A stretch of DNA of 43,714 nucleotides from Lutibacter sp. (GTDB lineage Bacteria > Bacteroidota > Bacteroidia > Flavobacteriales > Flavobacteriaceae). Positions 34,392 through 43,714 of the stretch are shown piece after piece; the first letter of the stretch is position 1, and each line of letters begins with the position of its first letter. The notes under the pieces are model-generated. The model had not been told where the DNA came from. It made no database searches and worked only from the letters and a program-made list of their open reading frames with translations. The DNA lies in assembly GCA_027449025.1 (NCBI GenBank), contig DAIDMK010000023.1, forward strand, positions 1-43,714. Reading direction: 5' to 3'. The translations under genes were made by a program, and so were the position numbers.

Positions 34392-34796
34392 TTATGTCTG
34401 TTTTCCAAAAAGGGCCATCAATTGTTCCCTGCTTAAAGAAGTGCTCATTCCTTTAGTTTTACTGTGCAAATTATTCTGATTGATGTTTAACCGCATCTCT
34501 CCCCTAATTTTTCTATATTCAAATTTCACCACAGTATCCTTGTCTGTTTGCACAATGATTTGGTGATTGTTGTTATTTTCAAAACCTTCTATAATGATGT
34601 TGTATATGGTTTCTTTATTAGGAAAGTTAAATGATTTCTCAATATTTGTTAATTTTGAATTTACATCAGAATAGACCCAAGAAAATAACTGGTCTGATTT
34701 TAATAATTTAACCGAGTAATTTCCATTCTTTACACTCCCTATTTCCTGTCCAAAAATGGCGCCTGAAATTAAAAGAAAGTAGAGCAGTATTTTCAT
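34392..34796 (-). CDS. Small secreted protein, function unknown
   Basis: Starting at the Met at 34796, the protein has 134 residues with a signal peptide MKILLYFLLISGAIFG and cleavage before Gln. Longer starts at 34838 or 34802 are possible, but this one gives a clean signal. The mature part has repeated beta-type strands and ends SREQLMALFGKQT. I do not recognise a family. It probably acts in the periplasm or at the outer membrane. Confidence 0.65.
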   Translation of the reverse strand: MKILLYFLLISGAIFGQEIGSVKNGNYSVKLLKSDQLFSWVYSDVNSKLTNIEKSFNFPNKETIYNIIIEGFENNNNHQIIVQTDKDTVVKFEYRKIRGEMRLNINQNNLHSKTKGMSTSLSREQLMALFGKQT

Positions 34797-35049
34797 TTGC
34801 ATAATAAGCCTCAAATTTAAGAGCCCAAATATATGCAAAAAAACACTAATCCTTATTGCAATCCTATTTTTTACGCACCATAAAATAATTTAACGTTACC
34901 TTCGGAATTACTTTTGTTTTAGATTAAAAATTAAACTTCTTTTCCTTATAAAATAATCACCAAGTCTCTTTCCAAATTTCCAATATTCAACAGCGGGTAA
35001 AAATAAAATCTATAACATTTTAAAATAGTATATTTACCGCAATAAACCA

Positions 35050-36408
35050 ATGACTCTAATGCAGAAACAAACATTGTGGGGACACCCAAAAGGATTGTAT
35101 ATTTTATTTTTTACTGAAATGTGGGAACGTTTTTCGTATTACGGAATGCGTGCCATATTTATTCTTTACTTAACCGCTAAAACCACGGAAGCCAATGCTG
35201 GATTGGGTTGGGACAAAATTTCTGCCTTAGAATTGTATGGCTGGTACACCATGATGGTTTATGTAATGTCGGTTCCGGGAGGTTTGTTGGCGGACAGATG
35301 GCTGGGTCAGAAAAAAACGGTAATGCTGGGCGGTGTGTTGTTGTGTATCGGGCATTTTATTTTGGCTTTTGATGCGCTATGGGCATTTTATTCGGGAATT
35401 ATTTTGATTGTTCTAGGGGTTGGAGCCTTAAAACCGAATATCTCAACCATGGTTGGCGGTTTGTACCAAAAAGGCGATTTAAAAAGAGATTCTGCTTTTA
35501 CCATATTTTATATCGGCATTAACATTGGTGCATTTGCAGCACCTTTGTTGGTTGGGTATGTAGGCGAAGTAATCAATTGGCATTATGGTTTTGGCTTGGC
35601 CGGAATTGGAATGGCAATCGGACAAATAGTTTATGTTTGGGGACAAAAATATTTGACCACTGTAGGAAATTTTATGCCAGTTCTGCGTGAAACTGGAACA
35701 AACAAAAAAGTACCGCTCACTTCAATAGAAAAAGACAGAATGATTGTACTGGCGTTGTCGTTTCTTATTGTGATTGTCTTTTGGGGTGCTTATGAACAAG
35801 CCGGCGGATTGATGAATTTGTATGCCCGCGACAAAATTAACCGTGTGATGTTTGGATTTGAAGTCCCTGCCAGTTTTTTGCAGGCGCTGCATGCGTTTTA
35901 TGTAATTTTATTTGGGGTACCCGTTGCCTATTTTTGGACCAAGTGGCGACAAAAAGGAAGGGAAAGCTCTTCCCTTTTTAAAATGGGTATAGGAACCATT
36001 ATCACAGGTTTTGGATTTTTATTGTTGGCAGGTGCGGCTATTGAAACCGCTTCCTCTTTAGATGGAAAAGCCTCCATTTACTGGTTGTTTGGCGCTTACC
36101 TTTTGCACGTTATTGGTGAATTGAGTATTTCGCCCGTTGCCTTATCGTTCATTACCAAACTGGCGCCTTTAAAATATGCCTCATTAACAATGGGTGCTTA
36201 TTTTATGGTTTCAGGAATAGGTAACAAGCTTGCCGGTTATGTGGGAGAAGCTGCCCAAAATGCAGGTGAATATACCATTTTTATGGGTGTGCTGGTCTTT
36301 TGTGTTTCTTTTGGATTGCTTTTGGTCCTTTTTGTTAAAAAGCTAAAAAAACTAACCCACGGCGCGGATGATGAAGATCCTAAAGTGGTGATTGTTGAAG
36401 CGGAATAA
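35050..36408 (+). CDS. POT-family proton-coupled peptide transporter
   Basis: A 452-residue membrane transporter with about 12-14 helices. The proton-coupling motif ExxERFSYYGMR (EMWERFSYYGMRA, about 25-37) and the second family motif (GGLLADRWLG, later FYIGINIGAFAAPLL) identify the POT/PTR family, which imports di- and tripeptides with protons. It is closest in kind to DtpT/DtpA. No operon partners are seen; a TATATTTA element lies close upstream. Confidence 0.92.
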   Translation: MTLMQKQTLWGHPKGLYILFFTEMWERFSYYGMRAIFILYLTAKTTEANAGLGWDKISALELYGWYTMMVYVMSVPGGLLADRWLGQKKTVMLGGVLLCIGHFILAFDALWAFYSGIILIVLGVGALKPNISTMVGGLYQKGDLKRDSAFTIFYIGINIGAFAAPLLVGYVGEVINWHYGFGLAGIGMAIGQIVYVWGQKYLTTVGNFMPVLRETGTNKKVPLTSIEKDRMIVLALSFLIVIVFWGAYEQAGGLMNLYARDKINRVMFGFEVPASFLQALHAFYVILFGVPVAYFWTKWRQKGRESSSLFKMGIGTIITGFGFLLLAGAAIETASSLDGKASIYWLFGAYLLHVIGELSISPVALSFITKLAPLKYASLTMGAYFMVSGIGNKLAGYVGEAAQNAGEYTIFMGVLVFCVSFGLLLVLFVKKLKKLTHGADDEDPKVVIVEAE

Positions 36409-36412
36409 ATCA

Positions 36413-36511
36413 TTAAAAAATAGTCAAATCATAATCTTTGCCGAATTTTTTAGGAATACCTTTTTGTTTTATAATCTTGAAAACCAAATAATTTAGTTGG
36501 GCAGGTTGCAT
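36413..36511 (-). CDS. Short ORF, possible gene fragment
   Basis: A 32-codon frame starting MQPAQLNYLVFKI and ending FGKDYDLTIF has protein-like composition (Lys/Ile/Gly pattern, no low complexity) in a 280-bp spacer after the POT transporter. It may be the last part of a lost gene or a tiny real gene. No family recognised. Confidence 0.25.
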   Translation of the reverse strand: MQPAQLNYLVFKIIKQKGIPKKFGKDYDLTIF

Positions 36512-36688
36512 ATCTCATAAAAATTTCTTATATTCTGCATCGAATTGAAGCCTGCTGATTTTAAACTCGAATTAGGTTTTTAGTGTATCGTAGCTAAAAA
36601 CAGGAAACCTCGCAAGAAAGCCTTTTCAAAACAAATCAACAAAAAGCTAAAGTATGGCTTGTGGTATAATTTTAACAAAAATAACGAC

Positions 36689-36859
36689 ATGGAAAAATCA
36701 GATTTTAATAAAATAGAATTACCCTTATCAGAAGAAAAATTCAATAAAATAAATAAGGCAATTGAAGCAGGACGAATTAAATGGAGAGATTTGTCAATGG
36801 ATTTAACTTATGCCTATCAAGCCTTTTGGAGGTCTGAAAAATATAAAAATTGTGAATAA
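36689..36859 (+). CDS. Small hypothetical protein
   Basis: A 56-residue ORF starting MEKSDFNKIELPLSEEKF. I prefer this Met over the one at 36659 because the extra 10 residues (MWYNFNKNND) are low-complexity and the preceding DNA is typical of an AT-rich leader. It is a charged helical protein without membrane segments or a known motif. The 285 bp after it hold nothing I can name. Confidence 0.45.
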   Translation: MEKSDFNKIELPLSEEKFNKINKAIEAGRIKWRDLSMDLTYAYQAFWRSEKYKNCE

Positions 36860-37144
36860 AATATACCTATACTCTTTATAAGACTTTAGCCAATTGTATT
36901 TTAAAAACCCCGTATTTATGCCGATATACTTTCTTTAAGTAGATAACATAAAAAACAACTTATCCCAACATTCTAGCATTGACAGTCTGCAACATTTTTA
37001 AAGATTTTCAGTATGAAATCAAAATCATAAACCGTTATAATTCAAAAAAAATTGTCAACTGTTAACCCTTCTGGAATTATTTCATCAATAAAACTAATGA
37101 TTTTTTTCTTTCCTATTCAATAGCTGTCTTAAAAGGTAGGCTGA

Positions 37145-38119
37145 TTATTTTAACTTAAAGTGAATCATTAAAGGCAAATGATCCGAAGCATCTCCCATTT
37201 CTGTTAAAACACGACTCCCTATTTCTTCTATAAAATTTTTGTTGTAAAAAATATAATCAATGCGTTTTGTAGGATTAATGGCGTTATAAGTATTTGCATA
37301 AGGTATCTTAAAGGCTGCGATACCAATTTCTGGACTGTTAATAATAGATGCAATACTGGCATCTGCGAATTTAATGTCACTATTAAAGTCGCCAACCAAT
37401 AATGTTGGAAACTCATTTTTATAAGAATTATATAAGACTAAAACCTGTTTGGTTTGTATGGCTCTGGTAGGTTTATCAAACGCTTCTAAATGAACATTAA
37501 TCACAATAACCGTCTTATCTTTAATTTGTATTTCCACCACTTGTGCCAATCGGTCTAAATAAAAAGTAGTCCAATAAAAAGGAGCATCATCAACTTCAGG
37601 TAAAACAATACGTTTTTGAGATTTAATAGGAAAATGGCTTAAAACCGATTGCCCGGAATAAACGTGCCCAAAGTGCATGCTAATAGGAAAGTAGGGAAAT
37701 GGTAAATACCGTTTGTCCCAATTTACGGTTTGTGCCACAAATGGATAGCCCAATTCTGCAATTTCCATTTGTTGATTGATGTCAAAAGAGCGCGCCGAAG
37801 CATAATCGATTTCCTGAAAAGCTAAAATATCGATATTTAAAGGCTTCAAAACAGCTTTAACTTTTGCTAGGTTATCATCAAACAGCGATTTGGGTTTGGC
37901 AATTGGCAAATTATTGGTCATCCCGCTTAAATACCCAATATTATAGGTTATTAAGCTAAAAACAGTATCGTTTTTAACTGAATTTTCAATCTTTGTTTGA
38001 ATTATTTTATCGTATTCTTTCTCAGGATACACACTTGACGATGCCCAAAAAAAGAAGCCAACAAATGCAATGAGCAAAGCCAAAATTATTCCGACTAAAA
38101 CTTTAAAGAAACGATTCAT
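37145..38119 (-). CDS. Membrane-anchored endonuclease/exonuclease/phosphatase-family protein
   Basis: A 324-residue protein with one N-terminal membrane helix (about 5-27), then an EEP fold. The catalytic elements TYNIGYL, FQEIDY (Glu), GDFNSD and SDHLPL (Asp-His) are in the right order. The family includes nucleases, sphingomyelinases and inositol phosphatases, and the anchor suggests action on the periplasmic side. Substrate is not predictable from the sequence. It is a stand-alone gene. Confidence 0.85.
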   Translation of the reverse strand: MNRFFKVLVGIILALLIAFVGFFFWASSSVYPEKEYDKIIQTKIENSVKNDTVFSLITYNIGYLSGMTNNLPIAKPKSLFDDNLAKVKAVLKPLNIDILAFQEIDYASARSFDINQQMEIAELGYPFVAQTVNWDKRYLPFPYFPISMHFGHVYSGQSVLSHFPIKSQKRIVLPEVDDAPFYWTTFYLDRLAQVVEIQIKDKTVIVINVHLEAFDKPTRAIQTKQVLVLYNSYKNEFPTLLVGDFNSDIKFADASIASIINSPEIGIAAFKIPYANTYNAINPTKRIDYIFYNKNFIEEIGSRVLTEMGDASDHLPLMIHFKLK

Positions 38120-38590
38120 ATAATAAGTTTAAAAATTGATTAAATACAGGTTTCTTAACAAATACGCCTTTCTATAGAAATTGACTAAAATCCATCAGAA
38201 ACCACAATACACCCATCGAATTAATAAAGATATATTTTATTTTTGTAACCAAGTGTAACGAATTTATACAATTTTAATGGCAATGAATCTACCAAAACCT
38301 GATTTATAGTTAAATTGAACAAGTTTTACCCTAAATTGGTTGCATAATTACGTGGCGAACACCCGCTCTTTTTCACACGAAAAATCAACAGCTTCTTTAC
38401 TTATTTTGATGCTATTCCCTTTGTTTTGTCACAAATTAATAAAAAACGTATTTTTAAGTTTTAATAAGATGTATTTCAGTATCTTAATAAATTATTTTTA
38501 GGCTTTAACATTAAATTAATTTTGTCAATGGGCTGGTAGAAAATCTTAAAAATTCTGCCTATTTATTTTATATTTGTAAAAACGCTAGCA
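38120..38590. promoter_or_regulatory. Spacer with promoter of the glpD cluster
   Basis: A perfect -7 element TATATTTG lies at 38569-38576, 14 bp before glpD. The rest of this 471-bp spacer is AT-rich; I see no ORF, RNA gene or strong repeat. Confidence 0.45.
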
Positions 38591-40228
38591 ATGATTCTTA
38601 AAAGATATATTGAAGAACACACCAACACTAATTTTGATGTAATTATTATAGGTGGCGGCATTACGGGCGCTGCTGTTGCATACACCGCAGCCGGAAGAGG
38701 GCTTTCTGTGGCGCTTTTCGAAAAAAAGGATTATGGAGGCGCAACTTCGGCAGCTACATCAAAACTTATCCATGGCGGACTAAGATACTTGGCAAATATG
38801 GAATTTAAACTTGTTAGGGAATCGTTACATGAAAGAAGAATATTGGGAAATATCGCACCAAATTTTGTGTATCCACTGCCCTTTTTATTCCCAAATTACA
38901 AACGCTGGAAAGGAAATATGTGGAAAATGGCTGCCGGAATGTTTTTGTATGATGCGCTGTCTTACGACAAAAAATATACTTGGGATAAAAGCAAACAATT
39001 GCCAAACCATAAAACCATCTCCTTCAAAAAAACGATTGAACAAGAGCCCAACTTGATTAAAAAAGATTTAAGAAATGCTACTGTGTTTTATGATTACCAA
39101 AGTATTTTTCCTGAAAGACTGACCCTTTCCTTTATTAAATCGGCTGCGGAATACGGTGCTAAAGTATCAAACTATGCAATTGTAGAAGATTTTGTTTATG
39201 ATGATGAAAATAAAATTTCGGGCGTAAAGGTAAAAGACCTTATTATAAATAAAACCAAAACTGTAAAAGGAAGTCTCATAATTAATTGCGGCGGAACTTG
39301 GGCTGATAAAATCTTAAATATGGCTTCAAAAAGCAAAAATTTGAACCATAAAGTTAGACGCTCTGAAGGCGTCCATATCATCACAAAAAAAATATCGGGT
39401 AACAACGTTGTTTCATTGAAGAAAAAGGATGGAGGCCACATGATGATTATGCCTTGGAGAAACCATTCTCTAATAGGAACAACAGATAAAGAATACGAAG
39501 GAGACCCTGATGATTATGAAGTTTCCAAAGAAAGCCTCATGGAAGTTATACAGGCTGTTAACGAGAATTTTGAAAAAAAAATCAGCTATTCAGATATAAA
39601 ACATGCCTATGGCGGACTCCGTCCATTGGTTGACGACCAAACAAAAGGCTCCTATCAATCCTCAAGAAAATATGAGGTTTACGACAATGCCCTTGAGGGA
39701 ATTCAAGGGATAATCACCATTGAAGGCGGAAAATACACCACAAGCAGAGGGCTTGCAACGGAAGTTTTAAATCTTGTTTCAAAAAAACTAAACAAAACGC
39801 TTTCAGAAACCGTTTCCGACAACCTATATCTTTCCGGATGTGAAATTCGTGATATGAAACAATTCATGATAAAACAGCATATCAATTATTCCGATTTCAG
39901 CAAAGAAACCGTTGAGTATGTCAGCAGAAATTATGGCACAGAAAGTAAAATTGTTTTCCATATTGCCAGAGACAACCCTGAATATGCTGAAGTTATCAGC
40001 CAAGACGGCGAAATTCTTGCCGAAGTTGTTTATGCAATAAATTATGAATGCGCAAAAACGCTGAAAGATATCATGCTCAGAAGAACAGGAACAGGAACTC
40101 TGGGAAATCCAGGCAAAGAAGTTTTTGATAAAATAATTAAAGTAGCCGCTGAATTGCTAGATTGGGACGAAAAAAAAACCCAAAAAGAATACAACTCAAT
40201 GCTCAAAGTTTTTACGTTGCCGAAGTAA
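38591..40228 (+). CDS. glpD: FAD-dependent glycerol-3-phosphate dehydrogenase
   Basis: A 545-residue enzyme oxidising glycerol 3-phosphate to dihydroxyacetone phosphate and feeding electrons to quinone at the membrane. The Rossmann FAD motif IIIGGGITGAAVAYTAAGRG (about 20-39) is followed by the family signature TSAATSKLIHGGLRYL, and later GTTDKEYEG and GGLRPLVDD. The C-terminal helical domain of GlpD is present. It is first in a three-gene plus-strand cluster. Confidence 0.92.
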   Translation: MILKRYIEEHTNTNFDVIIIGGGITGAAVAYTAAGRGLSVALFEKKDYGGATSAATSKLIHGGLRYLANMEFKLVRESLHERRILGNIAPNFVYPLPFLFPNYKRWKGNMWKMAAGMFLYDALSYDKKYTWDKSKQLPNHKTISFKKTIEQEPNLIKKDLRNATVFYDYQSIFPERLTLSFIKSAAEYGAKVSNYAIVEDFVYDDENKISGVKVKDLIINKTKTVKGSLIINCGGTWADKILNMASKSKNLNHKVRRSEGVHIITKKISGNNVVSLKKKDGGHMMIMPWRNHSLIGTTDKEYEGDPDDYEVSKESLMEVIQAVNENFEKKISYSDIKHAYGGLRPLVDDQTKGSYQSSRKYEVYDNALEGIQGIITIEGGKYTTSRGLATEVLNLVSKKLNKTLSETVSDNLYLSGCEIRDMKQFMIKQHINYSDFSKETVEYVSRNYGTESKIVFHIARDNPEYAEVISQDGEILAEVVYAINYECAKTLKDIMLRRTGTGTLGNPGKEVFDKIIKVAAELLDWDEKKTQKEYNSMLKVFTLPK

Positions 40229-40334
40229 AATGCCATGGAAAATTTTGACACAGTTACCAGCAAATTTATTGGTCCAAAACAATCATAAAATACACAAACA
40301 GCATCAGCATCAACAAAAATCAATAGCATAGAAA

Positions 40335-41960
40335 ATGGATAAAACATACCGACAAATTCTTAAATGGGGCGATAAACGCGAGCAAGCCATTACTCCGATG
40401 ATGATTGAAGTGCTAAAAGAAAAATTAGGAGTAACCGACACTGATTTTAAAACAAAATATCTAAGTGGACAACAAGAAATTAAACTCGAAAAAAAATCAG
40501 CCCTAAAACAAGAACAAATAGATTTTATTAAAAATATTGTTGGAGAAGAAAACGTATTAACCGACGATTTTTCCCGCGCCAATTTTTCTTATGGAAAATT
40601 TTATGCCGAACTGTTAAAATTGCGCTTAAATGAAATCCCCAATCCGCCCGACAGCGTAGTTTCGCCTAAAAACGATGATAATATCATAAAAATAGTGACT
40701 TATTGTAACAGCCATAAAATTCCAATTATACCCGTAGGCGGTCAATCTTCAGTTACAGGCGCATTGCAAACCCCAAGTGGCGGAATTGCGCTCGACCTCA
40801 CAAAACACCTGAATAAGGTGCTTAAAATTAACGAACTAAATAAAAGCGTTACCGTCCAAGCCGGCATATACGGACCGGCATTTGAAAAAGAATTAAATAA
40901 AAAAGGATATTCTTGCGGACATTTTCCGCAATCTTTTGAGTTTTCTACTGTTGGCGGTTGGCTTGCGGCAAAAGGCGCAGGACAGGCATCAACCGGATAC
41001 GGAAAAATTGACGATATGGTTCTTTCAATAAAAGCAGTTACCCCCGCAGGAATTATTGAAACGAAAGAATTCCCAAAAACGGCACAAGGCTGGGATATTT
41101 TTCCGCTTTTTATAGGTTCCGAGGGCACTTTGGGCATCATTACCGAGCTTTCCATGAAAGTCCACAACTTCAGGCCCGAGAATACTTCTTATGCCTCATT
41201 TATTTTTAAATCCTTTGAAAACGCCACAACGGCCATGCGAACCATAATTCAAAGCGAATGCGGTTTGCCTCATTTATTTCGAGTTTCTGACCCTTCAGAA
41301 AGTGATATTGCCTTTAAAACAAAGGGTTTCGACAATACTTTTCAAGATAAGATTTTGAAAATGTTTGGCTACTTACCAGGAAAAAGATGCTTGATGTTTG
41401 TTGCTGTTGAAGGTCAAAAAGAATACACCAAACTTGTTGTGAAAAACTGCAAAAAAATCGCAAAAAAATATGGAGCCATGTCAATTGGACAAGGCCCCGT
41501 AAAAAAATGGCTCGAACAAAGATATTCAAGTGCTTATTTGAGAGAACCCTTAATGGATGCCGGAATTATGACAGACACTTTGGAAACTTCCGTGACTTGG
41601 GAAAATCTGTTAAAAGTATGGGATTCGGCCCATAAATACGTGAATTCGCGACCAAAAACTGTTCTTATGATTCACATTTCACATGTTTATGAAAATGGAG
41701 CAAACCTATATTTTACTTTTTTAAGCCCCATGAAAAAAGGAGAAGAAAAAGACGATTTTATTCAGTTCCACAAAGGATTGGTTGAGACAATTATAGAAAA
41801 CGGAGGTTCCTTGTCCCACCATCATGGCGTTGGAAGAGTCTTAGCTCCTTGGATGGAAAAACAGTTAGGTACAACTACATTACAGGCAATGCAAGCGATT
41901 AAAAATCATTTCGACCCAAATAATATTATGAATCCCGGCGGAACATTGGGGCTTAATTAA
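40335..41960 (+). CDS. FAD-linked oxidase resembling alkylglycerone-phosphate synthase
   Basis: A 541-residue protein of the vanillyl-alcohol-oxidase/PCMH fold. The FAD loop is PVGGQSSVTGALQTPSGG (about 136-153), with FIGSEGTLGIITE further on and a C-terminal SHHHGVGRVLAPWMEKQLG and FDPNNIMNPGG. The last pattern and the Tyr/His-rich ends fit the AGPS branch better than glycolate or D-lactate oxidases. AGPS swaps acyl for alkyl on dihydroxyacetone phosphate in ether-lipid synthesis, but many bacterial relatives are uncharacterised. The 107-bp gap from glpD and 14-bp gap to the kinase suggest an operon. Confidence 0.75.
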   Translation: MDKTYRQILKWGDKREQAITPMMIEVLKEKLGVTDTDFKTKYLSGQQEIKLEKKSALKQEQIDFIKNIVGEENVLTDDFSRANFSYGKFYAELLKLRLNEIPNPPDSVVSPKNDDNIIKIVTYCNSHKIPIIPVGGQSSVTGALQTPSGGIALDLTKHLNKVLKINELNKSVTVQAGIYGPAFEKELNKKGYSCGHFPQSFEFSTVGGWLAAKGAGQASTGYGKIDDMVLSIKAVTPAGIIETKEFPKTAQGWDIFPLFIGSEGTLGIITELSMKVHNFRPENTSYASFIFKSFENATTAMRTIIQSECGLPHLFRVSDPSESDIAFKTKGFDNTFQDKILKMFGYLPGKRCLMFVAVEGQKEYTKLVVKNCKKIAKKYGAMSIGQGPVKKWLEQRYSSAYLREPLMDAGIMTDTLETSVTWENLLKVWDSAHKYVNSRPKTVLMIHISHVYENGANLYFTFLSPMKKGEEKDDFIQFHKGLVETIIENGGSLSHHHGVGRVLAPWMEKQLGTTTLQAMQAIKNHFDPNNIMNPGGTLGLN

Positions 41961-41974
41961 AAAGTATTTATAAA

Positions 41975-43543
41975 ATGACAGTATCCGAAGAATTAATTTT
42001 ATCCATAGATATAGGAACACAATCAGTTAGGGCTGTATTAATAGATTTAAACGGAAATATTCTTGAAATAATTAAAACCCAAATTGAGCCTTATTTTTCC
42101 GTAAAACCAGGTTGGGCAGAGCAGCAACCTGAATATTTTAGGGATAAGATGTTTGAAACTTTAAAAATGCTTTTTAAAGAAACCAAATTTGAAAAAGAAA
42201 GAATAAAAGCCGTTGCCGTAACAACCCAAAGAGGTACCATGGTTAACTTGGACAAAAATGGAAATTCGCTCCGTCCCGCTATAATTTGGCTCGACCAAAG
42301 GCAAGCTGAACTGGGCAATTATCCGGGAAAAATGATGCAGTTTACCTTACGGGCTGTAAATATGCGAGAGTCTGTAATTCACGCCGTAAAAAACGGAGAA
42401 GTAAATTGGCTAATTCAAAACACACCCGAAATCTGGAAAAAAACCCATAAATATTTATTGCTTTCCGGCTATATTAATTATATTTTGACAGATGAGTTTA
42501 ACGAATCCATTGGGAATTTGGTGGGTTATTTGCCTTTCAATTATAAAAAACAAGAATGGACCAATGAAAAACACATGAACTATAAAATGTTTCCTGTGGA
42601 GAAAGAAAAACTGCCAAATCTTGTAAAACCTTCTCAAATTTTAGGTTATATAACAGCAAATGCTTCCGAAAAAACTGGAATACCTGAGGGTTTACCGGTA
42701 ATTGCGGCAGCATCCGATAAAGCCTGTGAAGTTTTAGGCTCGGGAATTTTTGAACCCGATGTTGCTTGTTTAAGTTATGGAACAACAGCTACGGTTCAAA
42801 CCACTCACAGCAAATATATTGAAATCACACCCTTTTTCCCCGCATATCCAAGTGCAGTCCCAGCTTTTTTTAATACCGAGGTTATGATTTATCGCGGATT
42901 TTGGATGATCAATTGGTTTAAAAAAGAATTTGGATATCGCGAAATGCAAATTGCAAAAGAAACAGGACAGCAACCAGAGCAATTATTTGATGAAATGATA
43001 AAAGACATTCCGCCAGGGTCAATGGGATTAACACTGCAGCCCTATTGGTCTCCAGGTGTAAAAATCCCTGGAACAGAAGCAAAAGGCGCAATCATTGGCT
43101 TTGGCGATGTTCACACAAGAGCACATATTTACAGGGCAATTCTTGAGGGCTTGGCCTATGCATTAAAAGAAGGGCTGATAAGAACTGAAAAGAGAACAAA
43201 AATTCCTATTAAAAAGATTGTTGTTTCAGGCGGTGGTTCGCAAAGCAAACAGGCCATGCAGCTTACCGCAGATATTTTTGGGAAAACTGCAATAAGACCA
43301 CATACCTACGAAACATCTGCATTGGGAGCCGCAATAAATGCCGCTGTAGGAATGAAGTTTTTTGAAAATTACGGCGATGCGGTAAAAGCAATGACCCGAA
43401 TAGGGGAAATTTATGAACCCAATAGTGAAAATGAAGAAATATACCGTAACCTGTTTAAAAACGTCTATTTAAAAATGTATAAAAAACTGCAGCCCTTATA
43501 TAACGAGATTAGAAATATTACTGGGTACCCAAAAAAATCATAA
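41975..43543 (+). CDS. FGGY-family carbohydrate kinase
   Basis: A 522-residue sugar/polyol kinase. The phosphate-1 motif DIGTQSVRAVLID (11-23), catalytic base Asp248 (ASDKACEVLGSG), phosphate-2 SYGTTATVQTT and adenosine motif SGGGSQSKQAMQLTADIFG are present. The substrate is not obvious: glycerol is suggested by glpD in the cluster, but the sequence is not a clear GlpK. No glpF is adjacent. The remaining 171 bp to the window end have no gene that I can support. Confidence 0.85.
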   Translation: MTVSEELILSIDIGTQSVRAVLIDLNGNILEIIKTQIEPYFSVKPGWAEQQPEYFRDKMFETLKMLFKETKFEKERIKAVAVTTQRGTMVNLDKNGNSLRPAIIWLDQRQAELGNYPGKMMQFTLRAVNMRESVIHAVKNGEVNWLIQNTPEIWKKTHKYLLLSGYINYILTDEFNESIGNLVGYLPFNYKKQEWTNEKHMNYKMFPVEKEKLPNLVKPSQILGYITANASEKTGIPEGLPVIAAASDKACEVLGSGIFEPDVACLSYGTTATVQTTHSKYIEITPFFPAYPSAVPAFFNTEVMIYRGFWMINWFKKEFGYREMQIAKETGQQPEQLFDEMIKDIPPGSMGLTLQPYWSPGVKIPGTEAKGAIIGFGDVHTRAHIYRAILEGLAYALKEGLIRTEKRTKIPIKKIVVSGGGSQSKQAMQLTADIFGKTAIRPHTYETSALGAAINAAVGMKFFENYGDAVKAMTRIGEIYEPNSENEEIYRNLFKNVYLKMYKKLQPLYNEIRNITGYPKKS

Positions 43544-43714
43544 ACTCAGGCTTGCGGTTGAAAATCGGAAAAATTACTGGTTAACAATAATTTAAAGTTT
43601 CTATTTCTCAATTATATTTTCGAAATAAGCCTAAAAAAACGTGAGTTCGATATAAAAAAGCATAAAATATTTGGAAAAGAAGAGATAGTTTTTTATATTT
43701 AATGTGTTGAAAAT

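Overview
The window reads as chromosomal DNA of a low-GC member of the Bacteroidota, most likely class Flavobacteriia. Supporting signs are -7 promoter elements of the TAnnTTTG type, a GldA gliding ATPase, a DNA polymerase III alpha subunit with a fused N-terminal proofreading exonuclease, an RteC-type regulator, the neighbours MerR / M23 peptidase / alaS, and AT-rich leaders without clear Shine-Dalgarno sequences. No rRNA and no CRISPR array were seen.

Region 1 (1-10839, all minus strand) is a respiratory molybdoenzyme locus. In transcription order it holds an outer-membrane porin, a four-cluster ferredoxin subunit, an NrfD-type membrane anchor, a Tat-exported molybdopterin catalytic subunit (B-C-A order as in ttrBCA), a TatA and a P-loop protein resembling MobB that runs off the left edge. 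Just upstream is a second operon: a PhnD-like lipoprotein, a membrane histidine kinase and a sigma-54-dependent response regulator. A sigma-54-like promoter, a palindrome and a leader hairpin sit before the porin gene. I infer an anaerobic respiration system for a sulfur-oxyanion or metalloid acceptor (substrate unknown), controlled by a three-protein sensor. It is the best candidate here for an undescribed system.

Region 2 (about 11.2-17.1 kb) is a compact integrated element next to the 3' end of tRNA-Ser(GGA). It encodes a tyrosine integrase, RteC, a helix-turn-helix protein, a replication-initiator-like protein and two tandem DnaC-like ATPases. No relaxase or conjugation genes are present. 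It is rich in structured repeats: duplicated operators, a degenerate small ORF, and extra copies of the ATPase 3' end downstream of each ATPase gene. A candidate small RNA lies at its left edge.

Region 3 (17.1-34.4 kb) is housekeeping: rimM and rpsP, dnaE, gldA, a Pmp3-type small membrane protein overlapping lipB, a nucleoid-associated protein, rnhB, a putative porin, MerR and M23 genes, alaS and tRNA-Arg(CCT). Its spacers hold dispersed palindromic repeats.

Region 4 (34.4-43.7 kb) has a small secreted protein, a POT peptide transporter, small ORFs, a membrane-anchored endonuclease/exonuclease/phosphatase-family protein, and a three-gene cluster of glycerol-3-phosphate dehydrogenase, an alkylglycerone-phosphate-synthase-like FAD oxidase and an FGGY kinase.
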